This document shows, one piece after another, positions 10,723 to 22,559 of a stretch of 64,000 nt of DNA. The DNA is taken from NCBI GenBank assembly GCA_011009095.1, contig VTPC01090550.1:62001-126000 (forward strand), read 5' to 3'. The stretch's first letter is position 1, and every line of letters starts with the position of its first letter. The translations under genes were made by a program, and so were the position numbers. Source of the DNA: Ignelater luminosus (taxonomy: Eukaryota; Arthropoda; Insecta; Coleoptera; Elateridae). The notes under the pieces were generated by a model that worked only from the letters and a program-made list of their open reading frames with translations, did no database searches and was not told the origin of the DNA.

Positions 10723-11800
10723 TGTAAACTACACACTGTCTCAAAATGAAGTGTGAAATTTTTTTAACAAAGATCGGTAATACTATCTAGCCGAAGCAGT
10801 CTATTCCCCAGAGATTCCTCTAGTTTCGGTCAAATAAACGTTCAAAGTTCGTAACCTGAGTTATTTGATTTCTTCACACTGTTTTGAGATTTCCATCTAT
10901 AACTCATGAACTGTAAGATATTTTGTTTTACTGTCTGTGGCGATGTTGTAGCTCAAATCAAAAGAAGCGACTCTGCTGATATATCAGTTCAAAATATCCA
11001 TTTCTTGGGTTTCAAGATTGACGGAATTTCTTACAAAACACTAGTCCTCCGACACCAAATTGTGCCTTTTTTCTCTGTTTCAGATTTACTACCATCATTA
11101 TCAATCTAATAAAGCTTTAGGTAGCAGCCTTCCTCAACCTCTTAGGATGCCAAGATTGAGAACACGAATGTTCCAACCTAATTAGATTTATCACAGGAAC
11201 CAAAAAAGAAAATTTAAACTTGGCAACGCTGCTTCAGGCCAACGAATAAAATATGTCCCTACAAGGAGGATTTAAATTCGGGAATTTTAATTATTCATAT
11301 TCCATGACAAGCCTAAGAGAAAACTACATATTATGAAATCAAAATAAGGATATCATCTAAATACAAACCAAAAAAGATACAAATCAAGGATCTTAAGAAA
11401 TACAAATTATTCGAATACAGGAACCAAAGTATCGTAAGGAATCAAAGATTTATCAATTTTAATTCCAGTGATAATGGACCATAAAATTGTCAAAACTGAA
11501 AAGAATTGCTGGCAACTAATTCCATCAGATTTATCAGTATACCCAAGACTTTCATGTTTGTCATATCATTTTTTGGTAAGAATTCAATTTTTAACAGTAT
11601 CTTCAAAAAGAGAAATCGTTACCGTCGAATTTTTCTTACAGATCTTTACTCTAATCTACAGATAGTAATCGTACATAAGATATAAATGAACAAACACCTG
11701 GAAATTTAAACCGAAAAAACCGTTTAATGCAATTTTGGGACACTAAAAGTGCTTTTTCAAAAAAACGACAAGACATTCAGTTCCGGCGTTAACACCAAAA
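10723..11800. other. Nothing recognised
   Basis: AT-rich DNA. The short frames lack motifs. Confidence 0.5.
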
Positions 11801-12815
11801 CACTAAAAATTTCATATATCCCAAAGTCTTTCTTCCATTTCGACCGAATTTTTACCAGAAGTGGCTAGGAATTCAGGGAAGATAAATCCCAAATTGCAAC
11901 AAAGGAGCCAGATGGGCCCGAGCGAAATAAAACCTCCAGACTCTGTTTCCAAAGCCCTTGTTGGAAATTTAGAAATTCGTTTACGTAACCTTCGGCAGGA
12001 CGCCCGCGGACACCTGTGACCGTAAATCGGCATTCCGAATTGTATGGCTTTTTTCGCTGTTTTTGACCCTGAAGACGACCTCGTAGAAAAAGATTTTTTT
12101 CATGCCTCGTTCGACGGTGCATCCGATGGTAATAACGACGAGTCGCTAGCACCTCGGGTAATGTCACGGGAGAAGTCCGAAAGAGCCTAGATTTACTTTT
12201 TTTGCTGCAACCCACCCCTAAAACAAACGCGCGCCACTGGTAGATGCCCAGAAAGGTTTGCTAAATTGTCCATGTCGTTTGGAAAAAGATTCCAGAGTTG
12301 CGAATTTTCTAAGGACGCATCTCGGCATACTAAAAAACAAATGCAAAGTTAACCAAACAGTACTCGCAAAGGTTTGATTTATCGCGTCCTCTAGCGGCCG
12401 AACCGTAAGAAATGGGAAATTGGTTCAAGCGGCGTCGGACGCAAATGAAGACATTCAGTCGGTGTATTAGATGTCGTTTCGCTATCTTAGCAAAATCCTT
12501 ACGGACGCCTATAAACCCTAATCCCAGATCGTTAGGACCTCGCATAAGGTCCCAGTCGTCTTTATCTAGAGGTCACCGCGTTCGTTTCGCGTCTGCTAGG
12601 TGGCCGAGAATCCTAAAGTCTCGTCTACTCTCTAAATTTGGTCAAAATCGGCTCACGCGTTCTCGAATTATTCCGATTGTTTGTTTTGTGAAAATGCAAG
12701 ATTTTCCTTTAACCCCCTCCTATTTAAAGATTAATGAAAAACGGCCAGACGAGACTCGCCTAGGACCGGTCCTAGGCTCGTCGAAATGCCAGAGATGTCA
12801 TAAAAATATGTAGAT
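11801..12815. other. GC-rich unassigned segment with an 18-base perfect palindrome
   Basis: Composition is distinctly richer in G+C than the flanks. Open frames occur on both strands (for example minus 12215-11865, 116 codons, and plus 12412-12813, 133 codons) but match nothing I recognise. Near the right edge CCTAGGACCGGTCCTAGG (12759-12776) is a perfect palindrome enclosed by GACGAG and CTCGTC, like the end of a mobile element or a hairpin. It is probably repeat-derived. Confidence 0.35.
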
Positions 12816-14189
12816 TATTTTATACTTATGGTGGGTAGTGGCTTTAATGATGCTACCTTGGTTTTTGAAATAAAATCATAAAGCCCTTCAGGTAAAGAGT
12901 GTGCCCTCTCAATTATGTCATTTTAACAATGCATAGATCAAATCTGTTTCTAAGGCATGTAGAAGTAAAAATTTTTAAAACTAATACGTAGTTGGTGGCG
13001 TAACTAAAGAAAACAGAATACCTCAACACACTGGCCAACTACTACTAGTTCGTAGTCCCAGATCATTTTTAACAGGCAAAAATATTTTAACCAAATTTAA
13101 TTAATTTATGTTTTACAAAGAGAAAATTACATTGTTTATAAGAAATTAACAAAATAGCTACCTTAGATGGTTATCCCAAAAAAGTATTATAGCCATAGTA
13201 TTATCTGTAAGTATGAAATAAACTGAATATAATGCACAATGCACATGCTTCAGATGAAGTAGAGATTATTATTGAGACACATCTTACACGCAATTAATTT
13301 AACTTGTAATTCTGCATTAACCTTTTAAAGAATTAGCATTTTGCAGGTTTTTCCACCATAAGTTTGATATTTATTACTTAATACGTGAAGATTTTATGAT
13401 GATGTTTATAGTGTGTGTTTGATGTGGAGGATGTAAGACGTGTACGTTCAACTTTCAAGGAATGCATTAAATTCTCCCTGATTTAAATTCCAACTACATA
13501 AACTTGCACTCTGCATTTTCAACATGCTTTACCTTGTCCCGTTATGCTTGGTTAAAATTAGCCGTTGAATTAGGGCACTATATCCTTTCTGTTTGTGTGT
13601 GTACATGTTTTGCGACAACTGTAGGAGCTAAAACACGTTTAGTAACATTGGTCCGATTTTATAGTGATTTATGTGCTTTTTTTCTTTCTTTCGTTTATAT
13701 AATTCAACATTTTTAAGACTTTATTTTATCTTTATGTACTTGAATGTAACTGTTTTTGCAAGCATATACCGCTTTTTTAATTAATTATTATAACTCTTTT
13801 AAGTGTATCGTAGGGTAAGAAGAGGTAATTTGCCAGACTCATATCAAGAATTGTTACGACTTGGTATTAAGTTCATTTAGGTGATCAAAAAGAATTTTAA
13901 TACTAATTTCATTTCTAAAACCAAACCTTTCTTTGGGTTTCATTATGGCATGACCACCCCACATATTATTATTGTTATTATTATTATTACTTATAGTTTT
14001 GGTTTTGATTACTCTTCTTACCAATTAAAACAAATTTGAAGTAATCCATGTGTCTCTCTATTAAGTTACATACAGAGCCGGCGCAAGAACGTGCAAATAA
14101 GGCAACTTGCCATTGGGCGCTGCATAGTGGAGAATAAGACAACTTAAGCAATGTCTCGAATAATGTAATTTCCAATTAATAATCTGATG
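12816..14189. other. Nothing recognised; ATT microsatellite
   Basis: AT-rich, with an ATT/GTT trinucleotide run at about 13964-13990. Confidence 0.5.
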
Positions 14190-14480
14190 GTTCTTTATTA
14201 GGTTCAGAGTAGATTCCCTACGTTTTCCCAGAATGTTCAGCTCTTTCTCAGAATATTCAGACATTTAATAACTGTAAGTCCCTAAATCCGATTTACTACT
14301 TTACAATTTTGTAAATCTTAGACATACTTTCTGTATAATTAGAATAGAGCCTCACATTATATAAAGATTCATAGGCGTTTCGAGTGGTATGACGTAATTC
14401 ATAATTTCAAACTAATGGTCAGTTGGTTATTTAGCGTCTTTGGATGCTTAGAATAGACTTTTAACGTTTTTCTTAGCGTT
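14190..14480. repeat. Diverged copy of the ~220-base repeat family
   Basis: It contains, in order, CGTTTTCCCAGAAT, AAGTCCCTAAATCCGATTT, CTGTATAATTAG, GGTTATTTAGCGTCTTTGG and AGAATAGACTTTTAACG. These are the same landmarks as the tandem units at 61640-62310, in the same orientation but more diverged. Confidence 0.5.
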
Positions 14481-14651
14481 CTTTGCAGTCTCCAGATATT
14501 TAAGTTCTTTGTAACCTTTGGGTTCTGTATACATTTTCATATAAATACAAGGCTCGTTTGTGTTAACTGGTTTTTTGTTTTACTAATTCATCATTAATCT
14601 TTTGCTGAGGGTTGGGTAATTTTCAGATGTATTCAGAATTTTGAGAAATAT

Positions 14652-14836
14652 TAGGGTGTTCCATTTAAACAATTAAAGTTAATTGATGTTATGTAAAAAC
14701 AGTAGGCCTTGAGTTTTTCTTCAATGCATGATATTATGCCTCTTATTACATCAAACAACTTTCACCTTGCATTTTGTTCATATCTTTAAAAATAAAATAG
14801 TTATAGGCTGGTGAACGATTTTTTAGCCACCCTGTA
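14652..14836. mobile_element. Candidate MITE with AGGGTG ends
   Basis: The left edge AGGGTGTTCCAT (about 14652) and right edge AGCCACCCTGTATA (about 14826) give short inverted ACAGGGTGG-type ends around 185 bases of non-coding sequence. Ends of this type are common in Tc1/mariner-derived MITEs. The match here is short and the call is tentative. Confidence 0.35.
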
Positions 14837-15759
14837 TATGTGTCTTATTGTTCTAGTAATTTCCTCTGGATTAAACAGATACTCTTATTTAAGGAAGCCT
14901 CGTTTAATTTTGAGAGTAAGTCTTTCTTCCTAGTCTTAATGAGTGTTTTTCTATCTTTTTCGTACAGCTTTTTAATTACGGGAGGAACTGCAGCTGCCCG
15001 ACAGTTTCCCTTTTGCTGTGTTTTTTGTTTGACCCAGTGCGATAAAGCTGTTTCTACCTCCAGCCACCGAATCTACAATCCGTATACTTTAAAATTTAAT
15101 TTTTAATGTAATCACTAAAATAAGGGGAAACTAAAACTAAACATTTGGTTTCTTTATGTGGCATTCTATTGTTTTAGCGAAGGTTGCTGACCTTCTGAGA
15201 AGCATAGATTTGTGCTTTTTGCAGGGCTTTAGCTGCAAGGCAAAAGTTTATTATTTGTGTTTGTTTTGTAAGTTCCTTCCTTGTATAGTTTGCTCTCCGC
15301 GGCTTATTGTATAAATTGTTTTCTGGCCAATCAATTCATTAGTTTCTGCAATTCTGATCTAGCAAAGTTTTATTGACGGTTATTAAATTATAACATATTT
15401 ATTTAAATAATGTTTTTGTACTGTTTTTAATCTTTGATATATGTTTTGATTTCAATAAGTTTCGTTAAGTGCCAATTGTGTTGAGTTGTGTATCAATCTC
15501 CTTACTTACTCTCAAGGCCACTGCTGGATTTAGTTGGGCTAAGTCCAAAAACAATCTTATTGTCTACTTTTGAACATTTTAGACGTAAAATCTTGTACGA
15601 TCAGAGTACTGCCGTAGATTCGCCTAAGTCGAAACCTTTCGTTTGCTCGAAACCTCTTGCCACTAATAGTATTGCTTAATATTTCATTTCACCTTTATCA
15701 CTAATGTTTTAATTTAAATACCCACTTGCTGCTGATGATTTGTTTATTTGCTAGTACTA
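14837..15759. other. Nothing firmly recognised
   Basis: A modestly GC-richer patch at about 14970-15080 is open on both strands but has no recognisable motif. Confidence 0.4.
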
Positions 15760-17600
15760 TAACTTCAGTCCAATTACATATTATTTCTCTTCAACTCTTC
15801 TATTTCTACATTGATCGATTCTAACCACTTATCTGCACCATTTATTTCCATTGCTTCATTGTATGTTTCTGTTTGATTTTGAAAGCACACAAAACTTGTT
15901 TCATGGTCATCAAATTTTTGGCTTCTTAATTTCTCCCTTCAAATTATAAATTCCATTACCTGGTTTTCAGTTTCTTCTGATGACTTGTTGGTTTCTTAAT
16001 TGCTAGGATCTATTCCAATTTCTTCTTGAATCTCTATCTCTTTTTCTTGTTGTTTTCCATCATTTTTTTCTACATTTTCTGGTTATTCCTTTTCTAACTC
16101 ACAGTTCTCTACAACAATATTCTTTATTAGTTCTGAAATTCTATTTTGCTCTTCTTTTACTTTCGTAAAAATATTCTTTTTAATTTCAACAGTTCTCTGT
16201 CTTAGAAAATAAATCCTATATCTTTTAGTTTCAAATTCTTTTCTTTCCTTTGGCTCCACTTCCTTCTATTTGATTTTGGTATGTGCACATGTACTTCTGC
16301 TCGAAAAATTTTAAAGTTTTCTATGTCATACTTGTTCCACAATTCGCAGTGGCTTTCTCGCTTTTCGTTGATGCTGGATTGATTCAATACACTGCTATAT
16401 TTACAGATTTTTGGTTTTCTATGTCTTTGGCTATTAACATTGTTCTGGCCGCTTCCACTACTGTATGTATCTTTCCTTCTCTCTCTAGGCTTTGCTTTTT
16501 TGTTCTGGTGTACATGGAACAGACTTTTGGTGTGTTATTACGAATTCTTCTACTAACAATTCTTTCTTATATACTCCTTTCTATCCTATTACTTTTATTT
16601 TCTTTTCCGTTAGCTTTTTTTAATATTCAATGAACTGTGTAATTTTTTGAACTGCCTTAGCAGGTCTGAAATTTGAGAAGTTATTCTTCAACAACAGAAA
16701 ATATTTTAATCCACCTATTGAATTCACTTATACATAAACATCTTCCCTTTCTTATTTGCAATAGCTTATTATTTTTCACAAATTTACATTCTTCCTCTTT
16801 GGCTATCATACTGCAACCTTTATCTAAACACTGTACTCACCAAGAATAAATTCATTTTCATCTTCGGCACATATAATACATTCAACATAGTTGTTTTGAT
16901 ACTTGAGTGACCATTAAATGCTACACCTACAGCTTCTATCTGGTCTCCATTTCCAATAATCATCGATTTTTTTCTGATAATTCGGGATTCTTTGTCGGGC
17001 CGTTTGTACATCTCGGGCTTTTTGAACTTCTCGGCCCTTCAGGTATATCGGACCGTTTGGATTTCTCTGGCCTGTCAGACCTTTCGGCCCATCGAATCTC
17101 TCTGGCTGTTTGGGTTTCTAGGGCTGTTTGGGCCGATCAAGAAGTACCGGATTTTTTTTCGGGCCATATCAAGTTTGTCCCCAGTCGGACCGGACCTGAA
17201 AATCTCGGTCCGTGCAGGGCTCTATCCCACTGTCCACTACCCAAAGATCAACCATATCTTGATTAACAGTCCTGCTTTTGGGCATAACAAAGGCATTACT
17301 AAACTTACTTGATTCAGATTCCTTCTTACAGTACCTACAATCCTTTATGAGGTGACCTGGCTTTTTGCAGTGTAATACGCGGATTTTTCTTTGTTATCTT
17401 CTTTACTACAGTCTTTTTTTAAGTGTCCCTTCTTTCCCACACTTGAAACACTTTATCTTTGTGGTTTTTGCTGCTATTGTTATTTTACTATTTCTACTTT
17501 TCAATTTTTCCTCTTCTACTCAGTCTTCCAAGTAAATCATTGAGCTTCTTCTTTTTTTCAGGAACTGACTCCTAAACTGACACAAAATGTTTGTATTAAT
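15760..17600 (-). pseudogene. Ty1/copia retrotransposon pol remnant
   Basis: Reading leftwards on the minus strand there is a zinc knuckle (CFKCGKEG...LKKDC, about 17450-17415, with a one-base frameshift). Next come the aspartic protease motif WVVDSG at 17243-17224, the protease/gag-pre-integrase junction (SMIIGNGDQIEAVGV ... LNVLYVPKMKMNLF, about 16960-16840), and an integrase C-terminal patch (HVHIPKSNRRKW, about 16280). The start of the reverse transcriptase domain (TYNEAMEINGADKWLESI, about 15870) is where the copy ends. Many stops and frameshifts show a dead copy. About 25 residues expected after the protease DSG are missing, and a TCGGGC-motif element occupies that place. No LTRs were identified. 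Confidence 0.8.
16985..17223 (-). repeat. TCGGGC-motif element, copy 2, inside copia pol
   Basis: On the minus strand it begins at 17223 with AGAGCCCTGCACGGACC, then GACTGGGGACAAACTTGA, then degenerate CCCGAAAGG / CCAAACAGCC motifs. It abuts the copia protease motif (GTGGACAGTGGGAT) on one side and the copia SMIIGNGDQ frame on the other. It is therefore a discrete insertion younger than the copia copy. No clear target duplication is visible. Confidence 0.75.
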
Positions 17601-19977
17601 CTGACAATGACATCAAAAGCTTCGTAATTAACATTTTATCGAACATACCTTGACCCAGTTTTTTAACTGACTTTTGACTTCTTGTAATTTAGCTATATGA
17701 ACAGACATTCCTTCCCCTTTGTATTTAAATGCAAAAAGTCACTGTTGCACTGAATGTACTTTTAGTCATCCGACCGTAATAATATGTAACAACTCGATAC
17801 AAGTATTCATTAATATTTACTAGAGCTCTGGGCCCATAACCTGTTAATCTTTATTCGAATCGTTCACCTTATTCTACTAATAATAGCCAGAGATGCTGCT
17901 TGAAGTATTTTATTTTCTCTTACCTCACAACACAGGTTCTCTACTGTACTGACCTTCTGACTAGACAAACTTCACTCATATATAACATATTCTAAGAACT
18001 TATTGAACCAAAGAGCAAAAAATAAGTTTTTTTTAATGAAACACCCTGTATTGTATTGGATGATTACAATTATTAAAACCATTATGAAATCCTGAACTCC
18101 CATTTTTTGAACTGTAAAGTTAAACATCCTTTTTTATATTTCAGAATTATAATCTTTATCCAAAAGTATATTAAAATATTTAATTATTTTACTTTAATCC
18201 GAATTATATTTTTTAGCTTTAATTAACATTTCTATAGAAGGAAGTAAAAAGTAAGTTTTATGCCTTTGCCATTATTTTTCTCAAATCTGTTTAACCACCA
18301 TTTAGTGCAGCTTTAGTGATTTTCTATCTGTGAACTGTCAACAATTTCTAATATCATTAGTTAAAATAAATTTTAAGAAATTATGACCTTTACATGAACA
18401 TTTTTTTTGATCCATTTTAGTTAAAGACTTGGAATTTGAACTACTGAGTGTGAAATGTATAGAAAAGTGTAATGTAATAAAAGTATAATCTGAAACCATT
18501 CGTAGTCCGAGAACATAATTATTATTGCAATTTATTGAACCTGATCTACTTGAGAAACTTATTTTAGAAAAAAATTATTCATGAAAAGATAAGTCAATGA
18601 GGAGCAATAAAGATTCACGAGCAAAATTAGTATTGTAATTCGATTTAGTATTCTAGATATCAAAAATAATTCCTCAGTCACAATAATATGAAACCAAAGC
18701 GTTTTATAACTTTCAGTAAAAGAAAACCTTAAAATGCGGTCATATTTCCGCCTCTTACGTATGCAACTTATTTAACAATGGAAATAAAGTTCTAAATTGT
18801 AGTGTGGTACGCGAACATCTCTACTGGTTACTGAAATCCTGATATGAATCTGTGCATTTTGATCCACATCATCCATTTGCAGTGACTAACGTGTAGCTTG
18901 TAAACCATGCATGCATACATTACACTTTTGTAAAGGTAACTAAATATCATCATCTAACTTTTTTTATTGGGACTTTTCAGATAAGAATCTTACATTCCAG
19001 ATTTTGCTATCAGCTTACAAAACTTTTATTAATTAGGTATGGGTGAGTACTGGTACCTTACCTACTCATTATTTCTCCAATTTGTGTGTAATTTAATAAA
19101 ATTATATTAGCGGAGTCGGAGTAGGTAGTACCTACTTTAACTCGTATGAAACAAGATATATATATAAATTAAAAAATAAATTACTGCCCACTTTAAAAAC
19201 TCTTCTTTCTGCATTGTTCAGACAAACAAAATAGTCTTCTGAACCAGGAACTTTTAAAAGCGCAACATGAATCTTTTTGTGTTAAAAGATTTATTGATTA
19301 TTATTAGTTTGCATGACAACCAAAAATATAAATGTTTTTGCCTACAGTTTATGCAACTCGCCCAACAGATAGCTGCTAAACTTTGAATGTGTACTTCCTT
19401 TCTTTCCTGACTACCTAATATGTGATTGTTGCGTTTGAAGCACGTCGTCCACTCTCGATCAACGAGTGTTATTATCTATCATCCGCTGCCATCAGACTGA
19501 ACAATGGCTTCGTTGACTTGGACAACTGTTAATTGACAGAATTATTATAAATAATGCAGAATCTTCCACAGATTTTCAGAATTAAAAACTCAAGTTGTAA
19601 TAAATAATAAATAAGAAAGTAATCCATTTCTTAAATCTGAAAGTTTTGCCTCGTTTTAAGAAAACAAACATGTAGTTTTAAACAAGGAATAGAAGGAGAA
19701 TTAGAATAACTAAAAGTATAGGTATTTTATTAAAAACGTTGCTAAATCAATACTTCCGTTTTAACAAACAAATACATAATTAATGACGTGTCAACTTTTC
19801 ATTCAAATTGAGTTAACACTTCTCAATTTTGACGAAAGAGCGCGCTGCAATCATCAAGCTTTGGAAAAACTGCGCGTTTAGCAGCTTAAGTGTCTCATAG
19901 ATGACGCCATATTCTTTTTCTGCTATTAATGTATATTTAAAGATTGTATATAATCTCGAACAGAACGACGAGAAAGC
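17601..19977. other. Nothing recognised
   Basis: AT-rich DNA. A short imperfect hairpin (GGTACCTTACCTACTC opposite GAGTAGGTAGTACC) lies at about 19050-19130. Immediately upstream of the U1 gene I could not identify a convincing insect proximal sequence element. Confidence 0.5.
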
Positions 19978-20139
19978 ATACTTACCTGGCGTAGGGGTTA
20001 CCGTGATCAGAAAGGCGGTTCCCCCAGGGTGAGGCCCTCTCATTGCACTATGACTGGGCTGACCCCTGCGATTACCCCTAATGTGGGTAACTCGGGCGCG
20101 TAATTTTTGGTAGTCGGGACTGCGTACGCGCTGTCCCGG
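19978..20139 (+). ncRNA. U1: U1 snRNA gene (variant loop I)
   Basis: The 5' end ATACTTACCTGGCGTAGGGG is the canonical U1 5'-splice-site recognition sequence. The four-stem architecture can be followed along the 162 bases: stem-loop I 19991-20026, stem-loop II with the U1A-type ATTGCAC loop at 20042-20048, stem-loop III, and Sm site AATTTTTGG at 20102-20110. A terminal hairpin with a UACG loop ends at GTCCCGG. Length fits insect U1 (about 164). Oddly, loop I reads ATCAGAAAG where the U1-70K-binding loop is conserved as ATCACGAAG, and one base is missing in the stem (GGTTACCG for GGTTAACCG). It is either a divergent functional variant or a young pseudogene. U1 defines 5' splice sites in the spliceosome. 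Confidence 0.88.
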
Positions 20140-21299
20140 TATAATTAAATTAAAACATAATTGAACTTCCAGTATATAATAATAAAGAAAAAGAACCAAA
20201 TTATATTTTGATTACAATTTTCTTTGAAAGCAGTTTGACTTTCATAATAATTCTATTTATATACGCGCTTTTAATAAAAAAATATTTCAGCATTCTTTTT
20301 ATTAAGTAAATTAATTAATTATAAAACTAGATTTAAATTATAATCTTACAAATCATAACAATTTCTGGCCGTTTGCTACTATTTTTGCACTTTGTGTGTA
20401 TTGTTAGGATTTAGGATTTGATTTGCAAAAGTAAAAGCAAAACTAAACCCTAAAGTGCATTTCGATCAAATCTGCTTTTCTTATACTGTTTGGTTCTTAC
20501 CTTTTTATAGAATTTTCAAAAGAATTCAAACCTTTTACAATTTTAATGTATCAGAAATCTTTTCTGTAAAGTTCTACATTACTACTATAACACAGAAATT
20601 AATGAAGCTGCCAATTCAACATGTATGCTAACACTACTTAGGTTTAGGTACTAAAGTATGTTACGATATTTCACCAAATGATTTTTAAGCAAGCAAGTAT
20701 TGAAAATTCATAAGAAGATGCAGTTTTCTGGGTTTTCCAAAACTTTCTTTTTGTTATTTCACTAAATACAACCATTTGTGAGTAAATTCGTTATTTTTCA
20801 AGTTTGTTACTAACTGATGAGATTACGCAACAATACACTGAAGCTGTACTGGTTGCATAAGTGATTTTTAAATCAAGAATTTATCTGATGTTTTTCTGTT
20901 AACGAAGTTGCGTTTAAATGAGTTGAAATAAATAATTGAGTAAACTCCATGTTACATCAGTTATAAAGTTGCCACCTTTACCAGACGACGGGAAGTAAGA
21001 CAATGGCGAGGTTATTAAAGGGTTCACTTCCTAATTTTAGGATTAAGAAATAACAGGTATGCCTATATACTGCAATGGTATGGACCCCAAAGAATTTCCA
21101 AAAAATTTTTGAAAAGGTTTAATGACTTTTATTATTAATGGTCTAAATAGAAAAATAAATAACTGCGAATGAAATTTAAATTTTATCAAATTCCAATTTG
21201 ATTCAGTATCCACAGCATTTACCCTCCCTTGTTTAAAATAAATTTTTCAAACCAAAGTCAGTCAGATTCGTACTTCTCCAAACAATTACTGTTCAAAGT
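20140..21299. other. Nothing recognised
   Basis: AT-rich DNA downstream of U1. No exon or repeat is supported. Confidence 0.5.
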
Positions 21300-22015
21300 T
21301 TCCCAGTAGTCGAGCTTTGACCCTCAACTAAATAAGAAAAAAGTGAGTTTTGGCATAGGTTTAGATCACATTAGATGGAGTATTCTCCCAGAAGCCCACA
21401 TTGTCCCTCTGCTAGGTCCCCAAACATTAAGCTCCCTGGTTCTTTGTAATCCTCTTTTAACTTGGAACCGCTTTAGTGTTTTCCAACAGATATTTTTTTT
21501 ATTTTTAAGAGGACACGAAACATCTATAGATAGGTAGTTATGGCCTATCTTCTATATCACTTAAACTATTTGCTAAAAACGAAAGGTTAGTTCCGATCTG
21601 TTTTTCTATATTTGGGTATATAAAATTTGTTATTGATGAAGCTTAACAAAAAAGTTTGGAATAAAAAATAAGCCCTTGGGCCTTCGACATTTCTTCATAC
21701 ACAGGAAAAATCTTATTGTCGAATTTTGTCTTTCACTCAACCAAATATAGAAAAACGGACTACCTATTTATAAATGATAAGCATTCTTTTGAAAACAAAA
21801 TAAAAAGATATTTGTTGGAAAACTCTTAAGTGGTTTGAAGTTTGAAGAAAATTACAAAGAACCCGTAATCTAAACGTTTGGTGGTCTAGCAGGGGAAGCA
21901 AGAGGGGAAAACTTGTAGTTCTTTTATGAAATATTTTCTTTTAATGTGATCTAAACCTACGCCAAAACTCAGCTTTTCCCTAATTAGTTGAGGAACAAAG
22001 CCTATCTACTGGAGA
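21300..22015. mobile_element. Foldback/MITE with ~330-base arms
   Basis: Arms about 21300-21640 and 21690-22015 are imperfect reverse complements over nearly their whole length. Paired landmarks are CCTCAACTAAATAAG, GAGTTTTGGCATAGG, TTTAGATCACATTA, CCCTCTGCTAG, GGTTCTTTGTAAT, GTTTTCCAACAGATA and TTTTTCTATATTTGG. The spacer is about 50 bases. There is no transposase. The frames inside are palindrome shadows. Confidence 0.7.
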
Positions 22016-22559
22016 AGTTGGAGGTCGCTTAACAGCTCAACTTTGACAGTTTAATAGCTTTAATTTTGTATGCAGTCATTTTTGTGGTAAAGTTCATAGC
22101 AAATCGAGAAATTGAGGATACACTGATTTTTGTTCCTTTTCTCACTCCAAAGGGTTTAGAGTTTCCTAAAAACGCCCTAAAAAACATTATATGAAAAAAG
22201 ATTTTTAGTCGCAATTATTTCTGAATTTTGTAGATTTTGCTGACTTGGTGCCTGGCTTAATAAACTAGCTCTATAGGCTGTCACTTTGTTATTATTCTAC
22301 GTACGATTATTCCACATAGTGCCATGTTGTAATTAAATGGCATACAAAACTTTAAAGTCGTTTTTTTCAAAACTGTGATTTTACAAACTAGATATTCAGA
22401 ACACCATACCTCGCTCAATTTTTAACAAATCGAGCTGTTTTTTAAATACTATCCTCTAGGTCTGTAGAATAAGATAAAAAAAAATAATAATTGGTTTTCC
22501 AATATTTTCCATTTCATTTTTATTTATTTCATGTTTTGCAAATTTAGCTCCTCTGAAAA
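22016..22559. other. Nothing recognised
   Basis: AT-rich DNA without a supported feature. Confidence 0.5.
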
